64,000 nt of DNA from Prochlorococcus sp. AG-402-B05 (GTDB taxonomy: Bacteria > Cyanobacteriota > Cyanobacteriia > PCC-6307 > Cyanobiaceae), in contig QCHK01000008.1 in the NCBI GenBank assembly GCA_003279635.1, positions 1-64,000 on the forward strand, given 5' to 3'. Within the stretch, counting starts at the first letter, position 1, and each line of letters begins with the position of its first letter. A program made the translations under genes and the position numbers. This document shows, piece after piece, positions 53,833-62,732 of this stretch. The notes under the pieces are model-generated. The model did no database searches and had not been told where the DNA came from. It worked only from the letters and a program-made list of their open reading frames with translations.

Positions 53833-55383
53833 ATGAATATGAAATACACAATTACAACACCACTATATTATGTTAACGACAAGCCTCATCTAGGTAGTTC
53901 ATATACAACAATCGCTTGTGATGCAATAGCTCGTTTTGAAAGACTAAATGGAAATACTGTCCTTTTTCTTACTGGTGTTGACGAACATGGTCAGAAAATA
54001 GAACGTACTGCAGAAAGCAAAAACCTTGAACCTCAACTACATTGCGATGAAATCACAGAAAAGTATAAGTATTTATGGGATAAACTAAATATTAGTTACG
54101 ATCGTTTCGTTAGAACAACTTCTATTGAACATACATCTTTTGTCCATCAATTTTATTCCAAAGTTTTGAAATCTGATGATGTATACATGGGTAGGCAAAG
54201 TGGTTGGTATTGTGTTGGATGTGAGGAATATAAGGATGTTGAGGATAAAGATAAAAGTCCAATCTGCTCAATCCATAAAAAGGAATTAGAGTGGAGAGAT
54301 GAAGAGAATTTATTTTTTAAATTATCAAAATATCAAGATCAAATTGAAAAATTAATTCATGTCGATGGTTTCATATCTCCGAAAAGTAGAAAAAATGAAA
54401 TTATAAATTTTGTCTCCAAGGGCTTAAGAGATTTCTCAATTTCAAGAGTAAACTTAAAATGGGGAATAAGTGTTCCAGGAAATAAGGATCATACATTTTA
54501 TGTATGGTTTGATGCTTTACTTGGTTATGTTAGTGGATCTCTTAATGATCAATTCTCACCGGAACTAACTGAAAAATCGTTATGTAATTGGCCTGCAAAC
54601 ATACATGTTATTGGTAAGGATATCCTCAGATTCCACGCTGTTTATTGGCCTGCAATGCTTCTGTCCGCAGGGATGAAAACACCACTAAGTGTTTTTGGTC
54701 ATGGGTTCTTAACTCGAGAAGGGCTGAAAATGGGTAAATCACTAGGTAACGTACTTGACCCCATTGAACTTCTGGAATATGGAGGGATCGATGCAATGAG
54801 ATGGTATCTTCTAAGAGATATTGAATTTGGAGAAGATGGTGATTTTCAAATGAGAAGATTTGTTGATATCGTTAATAGTGATTTATGTAATACTATTGGT
54901 AATTTATTAAATAGAACAATAACAATGTCGAAAAAATGGTTTAAAGAAAATATCCCAATAGATATTACTTTATCATCTGACTCTACACTTAAAGTTCAAT
55001 CAGAGACAAAGATAATCGAATATATGGAGTCGTTTAAGGATAGTAATTTTAAAAGCTCAGCTAATGCAATAATTGATTTAGCCAATAGTGCAAATCTTTA
55101 TCTAAATGATCGAGCACCATGGAAACTAATTAAGGATATTTCAAATAAAAATGTTGTAGCCCTTGATATTTATTCTGTTCTCGAATCATGCCGGATTATT
55201 GGAATATTACTTAATCCGATCGTACCAAATTTAAGTAATAGAATATTAAAACAACTTAATATTGACACTTCAAATATAAATTTTAAAGATTCACTGCAAT
55301 GGGGTTTATTAGATCCTAATAATGGATTACAGGACCCGAGTCCTGTAATGGATAAGATTGAATTTAATGAGGACCCTATATAG
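53833..55383 (+). CDS. metG: Methionyl-tRNA synthetase
   Basis: TTPLYYVNDKPHLGSSYTTIACDAIARF, WYCVGCEEY, KMGKSLGNVLDP. Confidence 0.97.
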   Translation: MNMKYTITTPLYYVNDKPHLGSSYTTIACDAIARFERLNGNTVLFLTGVDEHGQKIERTAESKNLEPQLHCDEITEKYKYLWDKLNISYDRFVRTTSIEHTSFVHQFYSKVLKSDDVYMGRQSGWYCVGCEEYKDVEDKDKSPICSIHKKELEWRDEENLFFKLSKYQDQIEKLIHVDGFISPKSRKNEIINFVSKGLRDFSISRVNLKWGISVPGNKDHTFYVWFDALLGYVSGSLNDQFSPELTEKSLCNWPANIHVIGKDILRFHAVYWPAMLLSAGMKTPLSVFGHGFLTREGLKMGKSLGNVLDPIELLEYGGIDAMRWYLLRDIEFGEDGDFQMRRFVDIVNSDLCNTIGNLLNRTITMSKKWFKENIPIDITLSSDSTLKVQSETKIIEYMESFKDSNFKSSANAIIDLANSANLYLNDRAPWKLIKDISNKNVVALDIYSVLESCRIIGILLNPIVPNLSNRILKQLNIDTSNINFKDSLQWGLLDPNNGLQDPSPVMDKIEFNEDPI

Positions 55384-56042
55384 TGAAATCGTTCAATATC
55401 TATTTACTATTTATTCTTACTATATTTCCACTTTTAGGATGTCAGAAATCTAATAAATCTACTGCACAGATTGATAACAAAAGCTATATTAATGATTTTG
55501 AACTACTTCATGAAAATCCAAAAAAAGATACTAGTGTAAAAATTACTAGTCCAAAAGCCATAATTGATCCAACCATTAACGATATAGAAATATACAAAAG
55601 TTCAATTGAAATAATGAATGAAAATGGAGTAGACTTTCAAGTTGAATCTGGCAATGCAACCCTAAATAATTTATCAAATAATATTAAAGTTTTTAATAAT
55701 GTAAACATATCATTCCTTAAAGATTCAGATTACAATATTAGCACTGATTCATTTAATTGGGATTTAAGTACTTACGTTATAGATATAAATAATCCACTTG
55801 CTATAAATTATAAAAATACTAAGATAAATGCATCTAAAGGATTTTATAATATCAACTCCAGCTTACTTAAAATAGATAATACTAGATTTAATAGAAAAAT
55901 ATATAATTCTGATGGTTTACAGGAATATCAGGTAGAAATAAAATCTGAAATTGCTAAATGGTTCAAGAATGATAATAAATTAGTTTTCACATCGAATGAG
56001 AAACAGGTAGAAACAACGATTAAGTTTCTACTTACTAAGTAG
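55383..56042 (+). CDS. LptC-like LPS export lipoprotein
   Basis: Lipobox-like FPLLGCQKS; C-terminal LptC-like beta repeat sequence; overlaps the metG stop by 1 nt. Confidence 0.65.
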   Translation: MKSFNIYLLFILTIFPLLGCQKSNKSTAQIDNKSYINDFELLHENPKKDTSVKITSPKAIIDPTINDIEIYKSSIEIMNENGVDFQVESGNATLNNLSNNIKVFNNVNISFLKDSDYNISTDSFNWDLSTYVIDINNPLAINYKNTKINASKGFYNINSSLLKIDNTRFNRKIYNSDGLQEYQVEIKSEIAKWFKNDNKLVFTSNEKQVETTIKFLLTK

Positions 56043-56645
56043 AACGTATAACTTATCAGACCATCCTGAAATCCATTTCTCATCTGAATTTGTAAATGAT
56101 CTCTTTGACCAGCCTCCAACTATAGTTAGGCCCCTATTAGAAAGAGGATAAACAATCACTGCAGGTAAATCAGTTAAAACGTCATCAAATTCTTCTCTCC
56201 CTGGAAATAACTCTGTATTTACTAACGAAATCAGTCTTTTTTGATCAATAGCTCTATTACATATTTCTCCAGGTTTAAATTTATTATTTGATATTAAGCC
56301 TCTTCTAAGTATAACTCTATTATCCCAATATATTAATATTGTACTTGCCGCTGTTGCAGTTAGTATTTGCTTGCTTCCCCATGCTAATTCATTTCTTTGA
56401 TCTTCTGATAATTCATTGCAAAGTTCAAAACCTTCTTTTCCATTCAACTTTACTTTTGAAGGTTGTTTAGGATTAATTTCGGTCCAGATATAACCTATAG
56501 TTATTAATGCTATAGAAGAAATTCCAGATATAGTCTCTGCTCTTACTAGGCTTGGATTTACTTGATTAGTAGTAGCAATGTTTATAATTGATAAAATTAA
56601 TAGAAAAGCTCCAAATATAATAACTAAGCTTGAAATTTTATACAT
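56028..56645 (-). CDS. Cofactor assembly of complex C subunit B (CCB)-like membrane protein
   Basis: 205 aa; two N-terminal TMs, C-terminal ELFPGREEFDDVLTDLPAVIVYPLSNRGLTIVGGWSKRSF. Confidence 0.6.
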   Translation of the reverse strand: MYKISSLVIIFGAFLLILSIINIATTNQVNPSLVRAETISGISSIALITIGYIWTEINPKQPSKVKLNGKEGFELCNELSEDQRNELAWGSKQILTATAASTILIYWDNRVILRRGLISNNKFKPGEICNRAIDQKRLISLVNTELFPGREEFDDVLTDLPAVIVYPLSNRGLTIVGGWSKRSFTNSDEKWISGWSDKLYVLLSK

Positions 56646-56777
56646 TTATAAGTTCTTAAAAATTGAAAACTAAATATATTGAATATGTATTATACATTTC
56701 GATGTCAACTTTAATTTTTGGCTATATCGATATAATATAAAAAAACACTATTAATAGATAATCCAATTGCTCAACAT

Positions 56778-57335
56778 ATGATTACACCATTAGAAAAAAA
56801 CTATAAAGGACTTATATCAATTACAGGACCGATAAGAAGTGGAAAAAGTCAATTGGCAGAATTTTTAATCAAGAAACAACAATCCGTCACTTATATAGCA
56901 ACATCAAAACCAAGACCAAATGATCCAGATTGGCAACAAAGGATTGACCTCCACAGGAAGAGAAGACCTGATCGATGGAAGTTAATTGAGCATCCTAAGG
57001 ATATCTGCAAAGCAATTGAATCGATCAGTGAAAATGGATCAATATTAATAGATTCAATAGGTGGCTTAGTAGAGCATCACCTAGGAGATGACGATACTCA
57101 ATGGGAAATATTCCAAGATAAATTACTTAATTGTTTTACAGATGATAATTTGCTAATTGTTTTTGTTTCAGAGGAGGTTGGTTGGGGAATTGTTCCTGCA
57201 ACACCAATAGGCCATTTATTTCGTGAACGTCATAGCGCGTTAACCTCATTGCTTAGCTGTCGTTCAAAAAAAAGGTTGCTTGCTATCAATGGGATTGCAA
57301 TTGATTTAGATCAAATTGGCGACCCCATACCATGA
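56778..57335 (+). CDS. cobU: Adenosylcobinamide kinase / guanylyltransferase
   Basis: P-loop GPIRSGKSQLAEFL, YIATSKPRPNDPDWQQRIDLHRKRRPDRWKLIEHP. Confidence 0.85.
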   Translation: MITPLEKNYKGLISITGPIRSGKSQLAEFLIKKQQSVTYIATSKPRPNDPDWQQRIDLHRKRRPDRWKLIEHPKDICKAIESISENGSILIDSIGGLVEHHLGDDDTQWEIFQDKLLNCFTDDNLLIVFVSEEVGWGIVPATPIGHLFRERHSALTSLLSCRSKKRLLAINGIAIDLDQIGDPIP

Positions 57336-57832
57336 ATTCATTAAATCGTACAAGACCTCGTGTCGCATTATTTGAACCAAGAATTCCACAGAATACTGGA
57401 ACAATTGGTAGAACATGCTTAGCCTTTAATATGTCATTAGATATTATTAAGCCCACTGGATTTAGCTTCGAAGATAAATATTTAAAAAGAGCAGGTTTAG
57501 ATTATTGGCCTCACGTAGATGTACATTTATATGAATCGTTTGAACAATATAAAAATTCATTTAAAAACTCAAGAATTATAGCTCTTACAAAAAAAAGTAA
57601 TAATTTAATTTCAAATATTATTTATAAAGATACAGATATACTATTATTTGGACGAGAGGATACAGGTTTGCCCGAAAGCATAATTAATAAGTGTGAAATT
57701 GTCGCAGGAATACCTATGCCAGGAGGTGAGAATCAATTAAAGACAGGAGGAGTTAGAAGTTTGAACTTATCAGTTGCCAGTGGGATCGTTTGTTATTCTG
57801 CATGTTTACAATTAAACTTATTAAGCAAGTAG
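57332..57832 (+). CDS. trmL: tRNA (cytidine(34)-2'-O)-methyltransferase (SPOUT)
   Basis: ALFEPRIPQNTGTIGRTCLAFNMSLDIIKP...LLFGREDTGLPE...GGVRSLNLSVASGIVCY; 4-nt overlap with cobU. Confidence 0.94.
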   Translation: MNSLNRTRPRVALFEPRIPQNTGTIGRTCLAFNMSLDIIKPTGFSFEDKYLKRAGLDYWPHVDVHLYESFEQYKNSFKNSRIIALTKKSNNLISNIIYKDTDILLFGREDTGLPESIINKCEIVAGIPMPGGENQLKTGGVRSLNLSVASGIVCYSACLQLNLLSK

Positions 57833-57839
57833 AAAGTCA

Positions 57840-58025
57840 TTATCCAAGATAATTACAATATAAAACGCCATCATTTATTACATTATCATCATCAACCTCT
57901 AACCATTCTTTGTATTCATCATACAGAGCTTCCCTGTTTTCACCATTCAAATTATTCAATCGTTTAAGTGATGCGTTTAGCATTACTTCTACTGCGTTTA
58001 AAGCTCCAGATTGCCTAGCAGACAT
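57840..58025 (-). CDS. Small hypothetical protein, paralog of the 58269 ORF
   Basis: 61 aa; shares E-V-x2-N-x2-LKR-x3-L-x-G-x4-AL-x2-E-x-KEW with the divergent neighbour. Confidence 0.7.
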   Translation of the reverse strand: MSARQSGALNAVEVMLNASLKRLNNLNGENREALYDEYKEWLEVDDDNVINDGVLYCNYLG

Positions 58026-58268
58026 AGAATAATCAAGATTTAATTTAAATTTTACATCATGTAATACTTTTTTTCAGTTTCATTTATTACAGAATTCAGA
58101 ATTTGACTATTTTACGTAAAAAAATTTCTAAATAATTGAACAAATTTTGATTAATGTATTTGTATACATATAATGAGATTCATTTCATAGAGGTTTTAAC
58201 TTATACGGGATTTACTAATTAACAGATCCTAGTAGAGATTATAAAATAAATTTAACTGATTAATTCAG

Positions 58269-58448
58269 ATGTCAAATACAAACATTCTAGGAAGCTGTGA
58301 AGTTACAATTAACTCTGCACTTAAGAGAATTTCTAAACTAGAAGGTAAAGACAAACAAGCTCTAAAGAGTGAATTTAAAGAATGGATAAATGCAATTGAT
58401 AGTATTGAAAAAAACTATGATGTTCTTTACATAAATAGAATCATTTGA
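58269..58448 (+). CDS. Small hypothetical protein, paralog of the 57840 ORF
   Basis: Not in the ORF track (59 aa). MSNTNILGSCEVTINSALKRISKLEGKDKQALKSEFKEWINAIDSIEKNYDVLYINRII; 14 of 31 ungapped identities to the divergent ORF. Confidence 0.75.
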   Translation: MSNTNILGSCEVTINSALKRISKLEGKDKQALKSEFKEWINAIDSIEKNYDVLYINRII

Positions 58449-58452
58449 TCAT

Positions 58453-58659
58453 TTATGCACGAGGATGTAAATCTGGATATCTACTTCTTTCGTCTTTTAT
58501 TCTATTTGGATTTTCACGATCTGCACTTCTGGCAGCGTTAAAAATAACTAAATAAGGTATGAATATTGCGAAGAAGTAAAAATGCAAAAGGACTAAATCC
58601 CATGGAACTCCTGTATTTCCATAATCTGGAAAAAACAAAGCGGTAGCTAATGGGAGCAT
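58453..58659 (-). CDS. Small membrane protein, unknown function
   Basis: 68 aa; TM segment DLVLLHFYFFAIFIPYLVIFNAA with charged C-terminus RSADRENPNRIKDERSRYPDLHPRA. Confidence 0.7.
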   Translation of the reverse strand: MLPLATALFFPDYGNTGVPWDLVLLHFYFFAIFIPYLVIFNAARSADRENPNRIKDERSRYPDLHPRA

Positions 58660-58986
58660 TTTAATCCAATTTTAATATAAACATAGCTAGATCCACTCTC
58701 AAGCGTGAGTTACTTTTTAGACCAAGACTTAATTAAAAGCTGCAACTCTCTTATACGTTTCTAGGCTGCTTCAATCTTTTCTGACTTCATTTTTTAACAC
58801 TCTAGAAAAATAAATCATATCAAAATGAATATTATTGGTCAGGGTTAGTAATCGTAAGAGTAGATTTAATCCTTATAACAAAACTATTTATTTACTGTAT
58901 GTAATAAGTTCAAACATCAAACTCATTCTTTGCACAAAATTAATTAACGAACTATATTAACATTGAAATATTTAATTAAATAAAAG

Positions 58987-59202
58987 ATGAAGTACATAAC
59001 AGAGACCATAAAGAATATAAAGAACCTTTTACCATATTTATTGTTAATAGCTATATATTTCCTTTTTGTTAATCTTGAGGCAGGGAAGGATACAAAAACT
59101 AACAGAACAAACGAGAATGATTCTATGTTGATAGAGGAAAGATCAACTGAACAATATAAACAACAAAGAATAAAAATCCCAGTTTTTCCATATAAACAAT
59201 AA
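58987..59202 (+). CDS. Small single-TM hypothetical protein
   Basis: 71 aa; TM LLPYLLLIAIYFLFVNLEA followed by a hydrophilic tail. Confidence 0.55.
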   Translation: MKYITETIKNIKNLLPYLLLIAIYFLFVNLEAGKDTKTNRTNENDSMLIEERSTEQYKQQRIKIPVFPYKQ

Positions 59203-59932
59203 ACTACTACCTAATATTTAATTTAGTGGTTCTAGCTTTAAATAAATTGGCTTGTCTTTGCGCAGCCCTATCCAGCTATTTTTTTATTTCGATGCATTGC
59301 TCGCAGTTTTATATCATTTTAGAAAATAAATAAAGAAGGTTTTTTAAGTGAGAGCTTTAAATCAAATGATGAACGAAAATGATTGAGAAATAAAAAGTAA
59401 TTAATCTTAAATTGAATTTATCAACAAAACAGAAAATTCCATGTTTGTTTTTTGAATAATAGTAAAATCTAATTTTACCTTTATATGCAATTAATTTTAA
59501 ATCTAATCCTTAGAGTTTGATCTAGTGATCATTGGAACCAAGTTCGGTATTAATCGATTTCTCAGAATAAAGGTCGAGAGTTGAGTTTAGTTAAGCTAAT
59601 AGATATCTTATTCTTTCGTTCTGTTGATTTAAATTTTCTTGATTGAGTAGTTTCATTTTTTTATAAGTAAGTAAGGTACTCAGTAATGATTAGAGTTGAT
59701 TTGTAGTCGATGCTCAGATAAATCTTCAGATATAATCTGACATTAAAAAACCACTTTCTAAATTTTATTCTTTTTATTAGGTATTGATAACCCAAGTGTG
59801 TTTATACTTGTTCGGTTTACAACCAGTTGAATCAATCAGATTTACAAGGTTATAATAATAAATCTTATATTTTTCTAAACTCCATTACCAATATTTATAA
59901 GTGATCTAAAATAAAGAATCTATCAGATATAA

Positions 59933-60124
59933 ATGAAAAGAAAATTGTTTAACATCGATAGAAAACCATCATTTCCACTTCTAGGTCTAGAAAAAAGAGC
60001 TGCACTTGCCATTCAGAACCATTTTCGGTTGAGCAATTATCAAATGCTAGTACTAAGTTGGATAAAGGGACTATGGACAGGTATTTTGTTTTCTCTAGTC
60101 ATCCATTATTTTATAAGTCATTAA
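59933..60124 (+). CDS. Small hypothetical protein with C-terminal TM
   Basis: 63 aa; FPLLGLEKRAALAIQNHFRLSNYQMLVLSWIKGLWTGILFSLVIHYF. Confidence 0.6.
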   Translation: MKRKLFNIDRKPSFPLLGLEKRAALAIQNHFRLSNYQMLVLSWIKGLWTGILFSLVIHYFISH

Positions 60125-60265
60125 AACTCATTGCTTAATGTTATTAGATTAAAAATATTAATATATATGTTATAAAAAATTCAACACCTTTGCATGTCGT
60201 AAGTAGATATTTGGAGTAATTAATTCGTTCTAGACTCTATTGTAAACAGAAAATCATAATTCTAA

Positions 60266-60436
60266 CTATTTTTCAGAAGTTAACTGTACTTCCTTTACTA
60301 AAATATTATTGTCTGTAGTATCTAAATTTTGAATTTCAAGATCATCAGTTAAAATTTTCTTATTTGATGATCTAGATTGGCTTTCTAAAGTTGTAGAAGA
60401 TGTTTTACCTATTTTATTATTATTTGTATAAGACAT
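60266..60436 (-). CDS. Low-complexity small hypothetical protein (56 aa)
   Basis: Not in the ORF track. MSYTNNNKIGKTSSTTLESQSRSSNKKILTDDLEIQNLDTTDNNILVKEVQLTSEK. Confidence 0.4.
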   Translation of the reverse strand: MSYTNNNKIGKTSSTTLESQSRSSNKKILTDDLEIQNLDTTDNNILVKEVQLTSEK

Positions 60437-61162
60437 AGCTTGAATATAATTTTTATTTTGCTAAATCTGACCAAAAAATATTTTTAAATTTGAATAAATG
60501 AAATTTTTTAAATTCTTAATCATTAAAAATTTATATACCAATATGTCATGTCTAAAATAACTATTGAATCTGAATAAAATTAGGAGTAAATTCCGGACTT
60601 TTGTTGTTTTTCTTAAGCGGTATAAACTACGATAAAATTAAGAAGTTACAAATCGCTAAATGTACACGCATATTACCGATCAATTTTAGAATATCAAACT
60701 CAATTTATTTGATAGTTAGCAAAATACAAATGACTTTTAATAAATAAATTTTTTATTTCTTATGGTTTGGAAAGACAATAATCAAGTATCGCTATCCTAT
60801 AGTATTGGTGTGGTATGAGATATGTGTAATATAACTGTCAACGAGTAAAATTGATTTATAACTCAAGCTACTAGTCAATATAAGAGAGTAGATAATACCG
60901 AACAAAAAAACATGCATATATATATTTTTTTTCTTAAATTTATTACAAATTGATAGAGATAATTTTTAAAAATCAGGTCTAAATAATTTTTGTTGTTGGA
61001 ATTATTTGGATAATCCCAGGTATACTATTCACTAGCTACGAATCGCAAATACAAAAATCGACAAATTAAAAGACAGATTAATAAGATTGCGAAATTATAT
61101 ACTCAGCCTTGATTAAATTGAGAAAAATTCACAACAAAGTTAATTCTTAATTACTTGATAAA

Positions 61163-61219
61163 TTATTTTTTGTTTTTCTCGTTGTTATTTGAAGGTCGAA
61201 TTGGCTTAGGTAAAAGCAA
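61163..61219 (-). CDS. 18-aa sORF, LLPKPIRP peptide (copy 1; TTG start)
   Basis: (L/M)LLPKPIRPSNNEKNKK*; matches MLLPKPVRPVDSEKKGKDS* at 61791-61850. Confidence 0.45.
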   Translation of the reverse strand: MLLPKPIRPSNNNEKNKK

Positions 61220-61293
61220 TAGAAAATTATAAATAAACTTTTTTTAATCAAGATTTATCTAGGAATCTGCATTTAATGATAGGGATTATTGTT

Positions 61294-61449
61294 TTAGCTT
61301 TTTTTTGTCTTTTCTATAACTTTTTGTAGTTCAGCTCTTGAGAGAGTCGCTTCAATTTGAGCCAAAACTTGCTGGAGTTCATCAGTCTTATTCAAAGAGG
61401 TCTCAGCCATAGATCTAAGCTTTTGAAGTTCTTTAGATGCAGTTTTCAT
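61294..61449 (-). CDS. 51-aa helical sORF (copy 1)
   Basis: MKTASKELQKLRSMAETSLNKTDELQQVLAQIEATLSRAELQKVIEKTKKS*; paralogous to 61937-62095. Confidence 0.6.
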   Translation of the reverse strand: MKTASKELQKLRSMAETSLNKTDELQQVLAQIEATLSRAELQKVIEKTKKS

Positions 61450-61701
61450 AGATACCATGAAAAGATTGAATTTCCCTAGAGAATTTGCAGATAATTTGCT
61501 GAAAATGAATAGAGAGAATACACGAATAAATTTGCCCTATATTTTTTTGATGTCAATAGATATGATTATCATCTGTTGATAAATCATTAGTTAAATTAGT
61601 TTTTCTATTGAGATTTTATATTTATATCCCTATTAACTTGTATTCAATATTGAAGAAGGTTTATTGCTTATGAGTTAGATTTATTTAAACACAAAAAAAG
61701 A

Positions 61702-61726
61702 ACACAGGTTTTATAAATACCTGTGT
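61702..61726. terminator. Bidirectional terminator-like hairpin
   Basis: ACACAGGT-tttataaat-ACCTGTGT, 8-bp perfect stem flanked by an A-rich left side and CCTTTT on the right. Confidence 0.7.
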
Positions 61727-61790
61727 CCTTTTAATAACAAAATGAAGAATAAACTGAAGAATGAAATTAATTGAATTGAAATATTTATAA

Positions 61791-61850
61791 CTAACTGTCT
61801 TTACCTTTCTTTTCAGAGTCAACAGGTCTAACTGGCTTAGGCAATAGCAT
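61791..61850 (-). CDS. 19-aa sORF, LLPKPVRP peptide (copy 2)
   Basis: MLLPKPVRPVDSEKKGKDS*, ATG start; homologous to 61163-61219. Confidence 0.45.
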   Translation of the reverse strand: MLLPKPVRPVDSEKKGKDS

Positions 61851-61936
61851 GATAAAAATCCAATCTATATATATTTATAGGTGGTTTTCAAAATACGTAA
61901 ATAAGAATTCAAAGTTTGAAACTTCTTGACACAGGC

Positions 61937-62095
61937 CTACCGTCTTTTGAGGGACTTCTCAGCCACCTTTTGAATTTCCTTTCTTGAGAGGTTTGCCTCC
62001 AGTCTTGCTAACTCTTGTTGTAGTTGAGCAGTCTTAATCATTGACCCCTAAGGTTTTGAGATGAGTTTGTGGATTTCTCCTGATGAATTCACCAT
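61937..62095 (-). pseudogene. Helical sORF copy 2, interrupted by in-frame TAG at codon 16 (possible internal restart at ATG 62041)
   Basis: MVNSSGEIHKLISKP*GSMIKTAQLQQELARLEANLSRKEIQKVAEKSLKRR* aligns ungapped to copy 1; TAG sits where copy 1 has Glu. Confidence 0.65.
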
Positions 62096-62216
62096 AGAAA
62101 AAAGAAGTTAGCAGTTGAGTCAGCATGTTTGATAAAAATGAAGAAACCAAGACAGTCATTTGCAAACGAAAAGCTAGGATTTAACAGTTCATTAAATATT
62201 CCATTAATGATCCTTA

Positions 62217-62438
62217 ATGGAGAGAATATCTATGACAGAAAATTGGAAGCCAGTTGATTCTCAAGTCTTAGTAGACGCATGGGATGAAATCAAAGACTGT
62301 GCTGAAGGTATACAAAAAGATCTGGCTTGTCCAGATGAGACTATTTCAAAAATGTTGCGGTCGGTTGCAGAAACATTTGATAATACTGTTGAAGATCTTC
62401 TTGATAAAGCTGAAAAGGATTGGGAAGAAGAAAAATAA
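62217..62438 (+). CDS. Small acidic hypothetical protein
   Basis: 73 aa; WKPVDSQVLVDAWDEIKDCAEGIQKDLACPDETISKMLRSVAETFDNTVEDLLDKAEKDWEEE. The likely start is the ATG at 62232 (MTENWKP...). Confidence 0.6.
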   Translation: MERISMTENWKPVDSQVLVDAWDEIKDCAEGIQKDLACPDETISKMLRSVAETFDNTVEDLLDKAEKDWEEEK

Positions 62439-62453
62439 ATGTATTATTGACAT

Positions 62454-62597
62454 ATGATTCCAGATTTCTTTCAAGCTCCTGAACCTCTTACTCATATGGG
62501 CGCGTGGAAAACCATAATTGGATTGCTCATAGTTTTATTTGCATCTTTCGTGGGAGTCGAAATTAGGCTTGGTAATGATGATGAAGAGACAAAATAA
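62454..62597 (+). CDS. 47-aa single-TM hypothetical protein
   Basis: Not in the ORF track. MIPDFFQAPEPLTHMGAWKTIIGLLIVLFASFVGVEIRLGNDDEETK*, immediately downstream of 62217-62438. Confidence 0.6.
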   Translation: MIPDFFQAPEPLTHMGAWKTIIGLLIVLFASFVGVEIRLGNDDEETK

Positions 62598-62732
62598 TAG
62601 TTAATCTCCTATTAAACATTTTCAATTCTATTATTGTTAAATTTATATTTAAATCGAAAATGTAATAACTACTATAATTTGATTTTTATATTCAAATAGT
62701 TTTAAATTTAAATTTAAATTTAAATATACCTA

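Noticed and set aside
59513-59540. AGAGTTTGATCTAGTG, resembling the 16S rRNA 5' end
   Set aside because: Only a short match; downstream sequence does not continue as 16S rRNA.
60995-61075. Short hydrophobic + frame IIFVVGIIWIIPGILFTSYESQIQKSTN
   Set aside because: No credible start codon and too short; possibly a gene remnant but not supportable.
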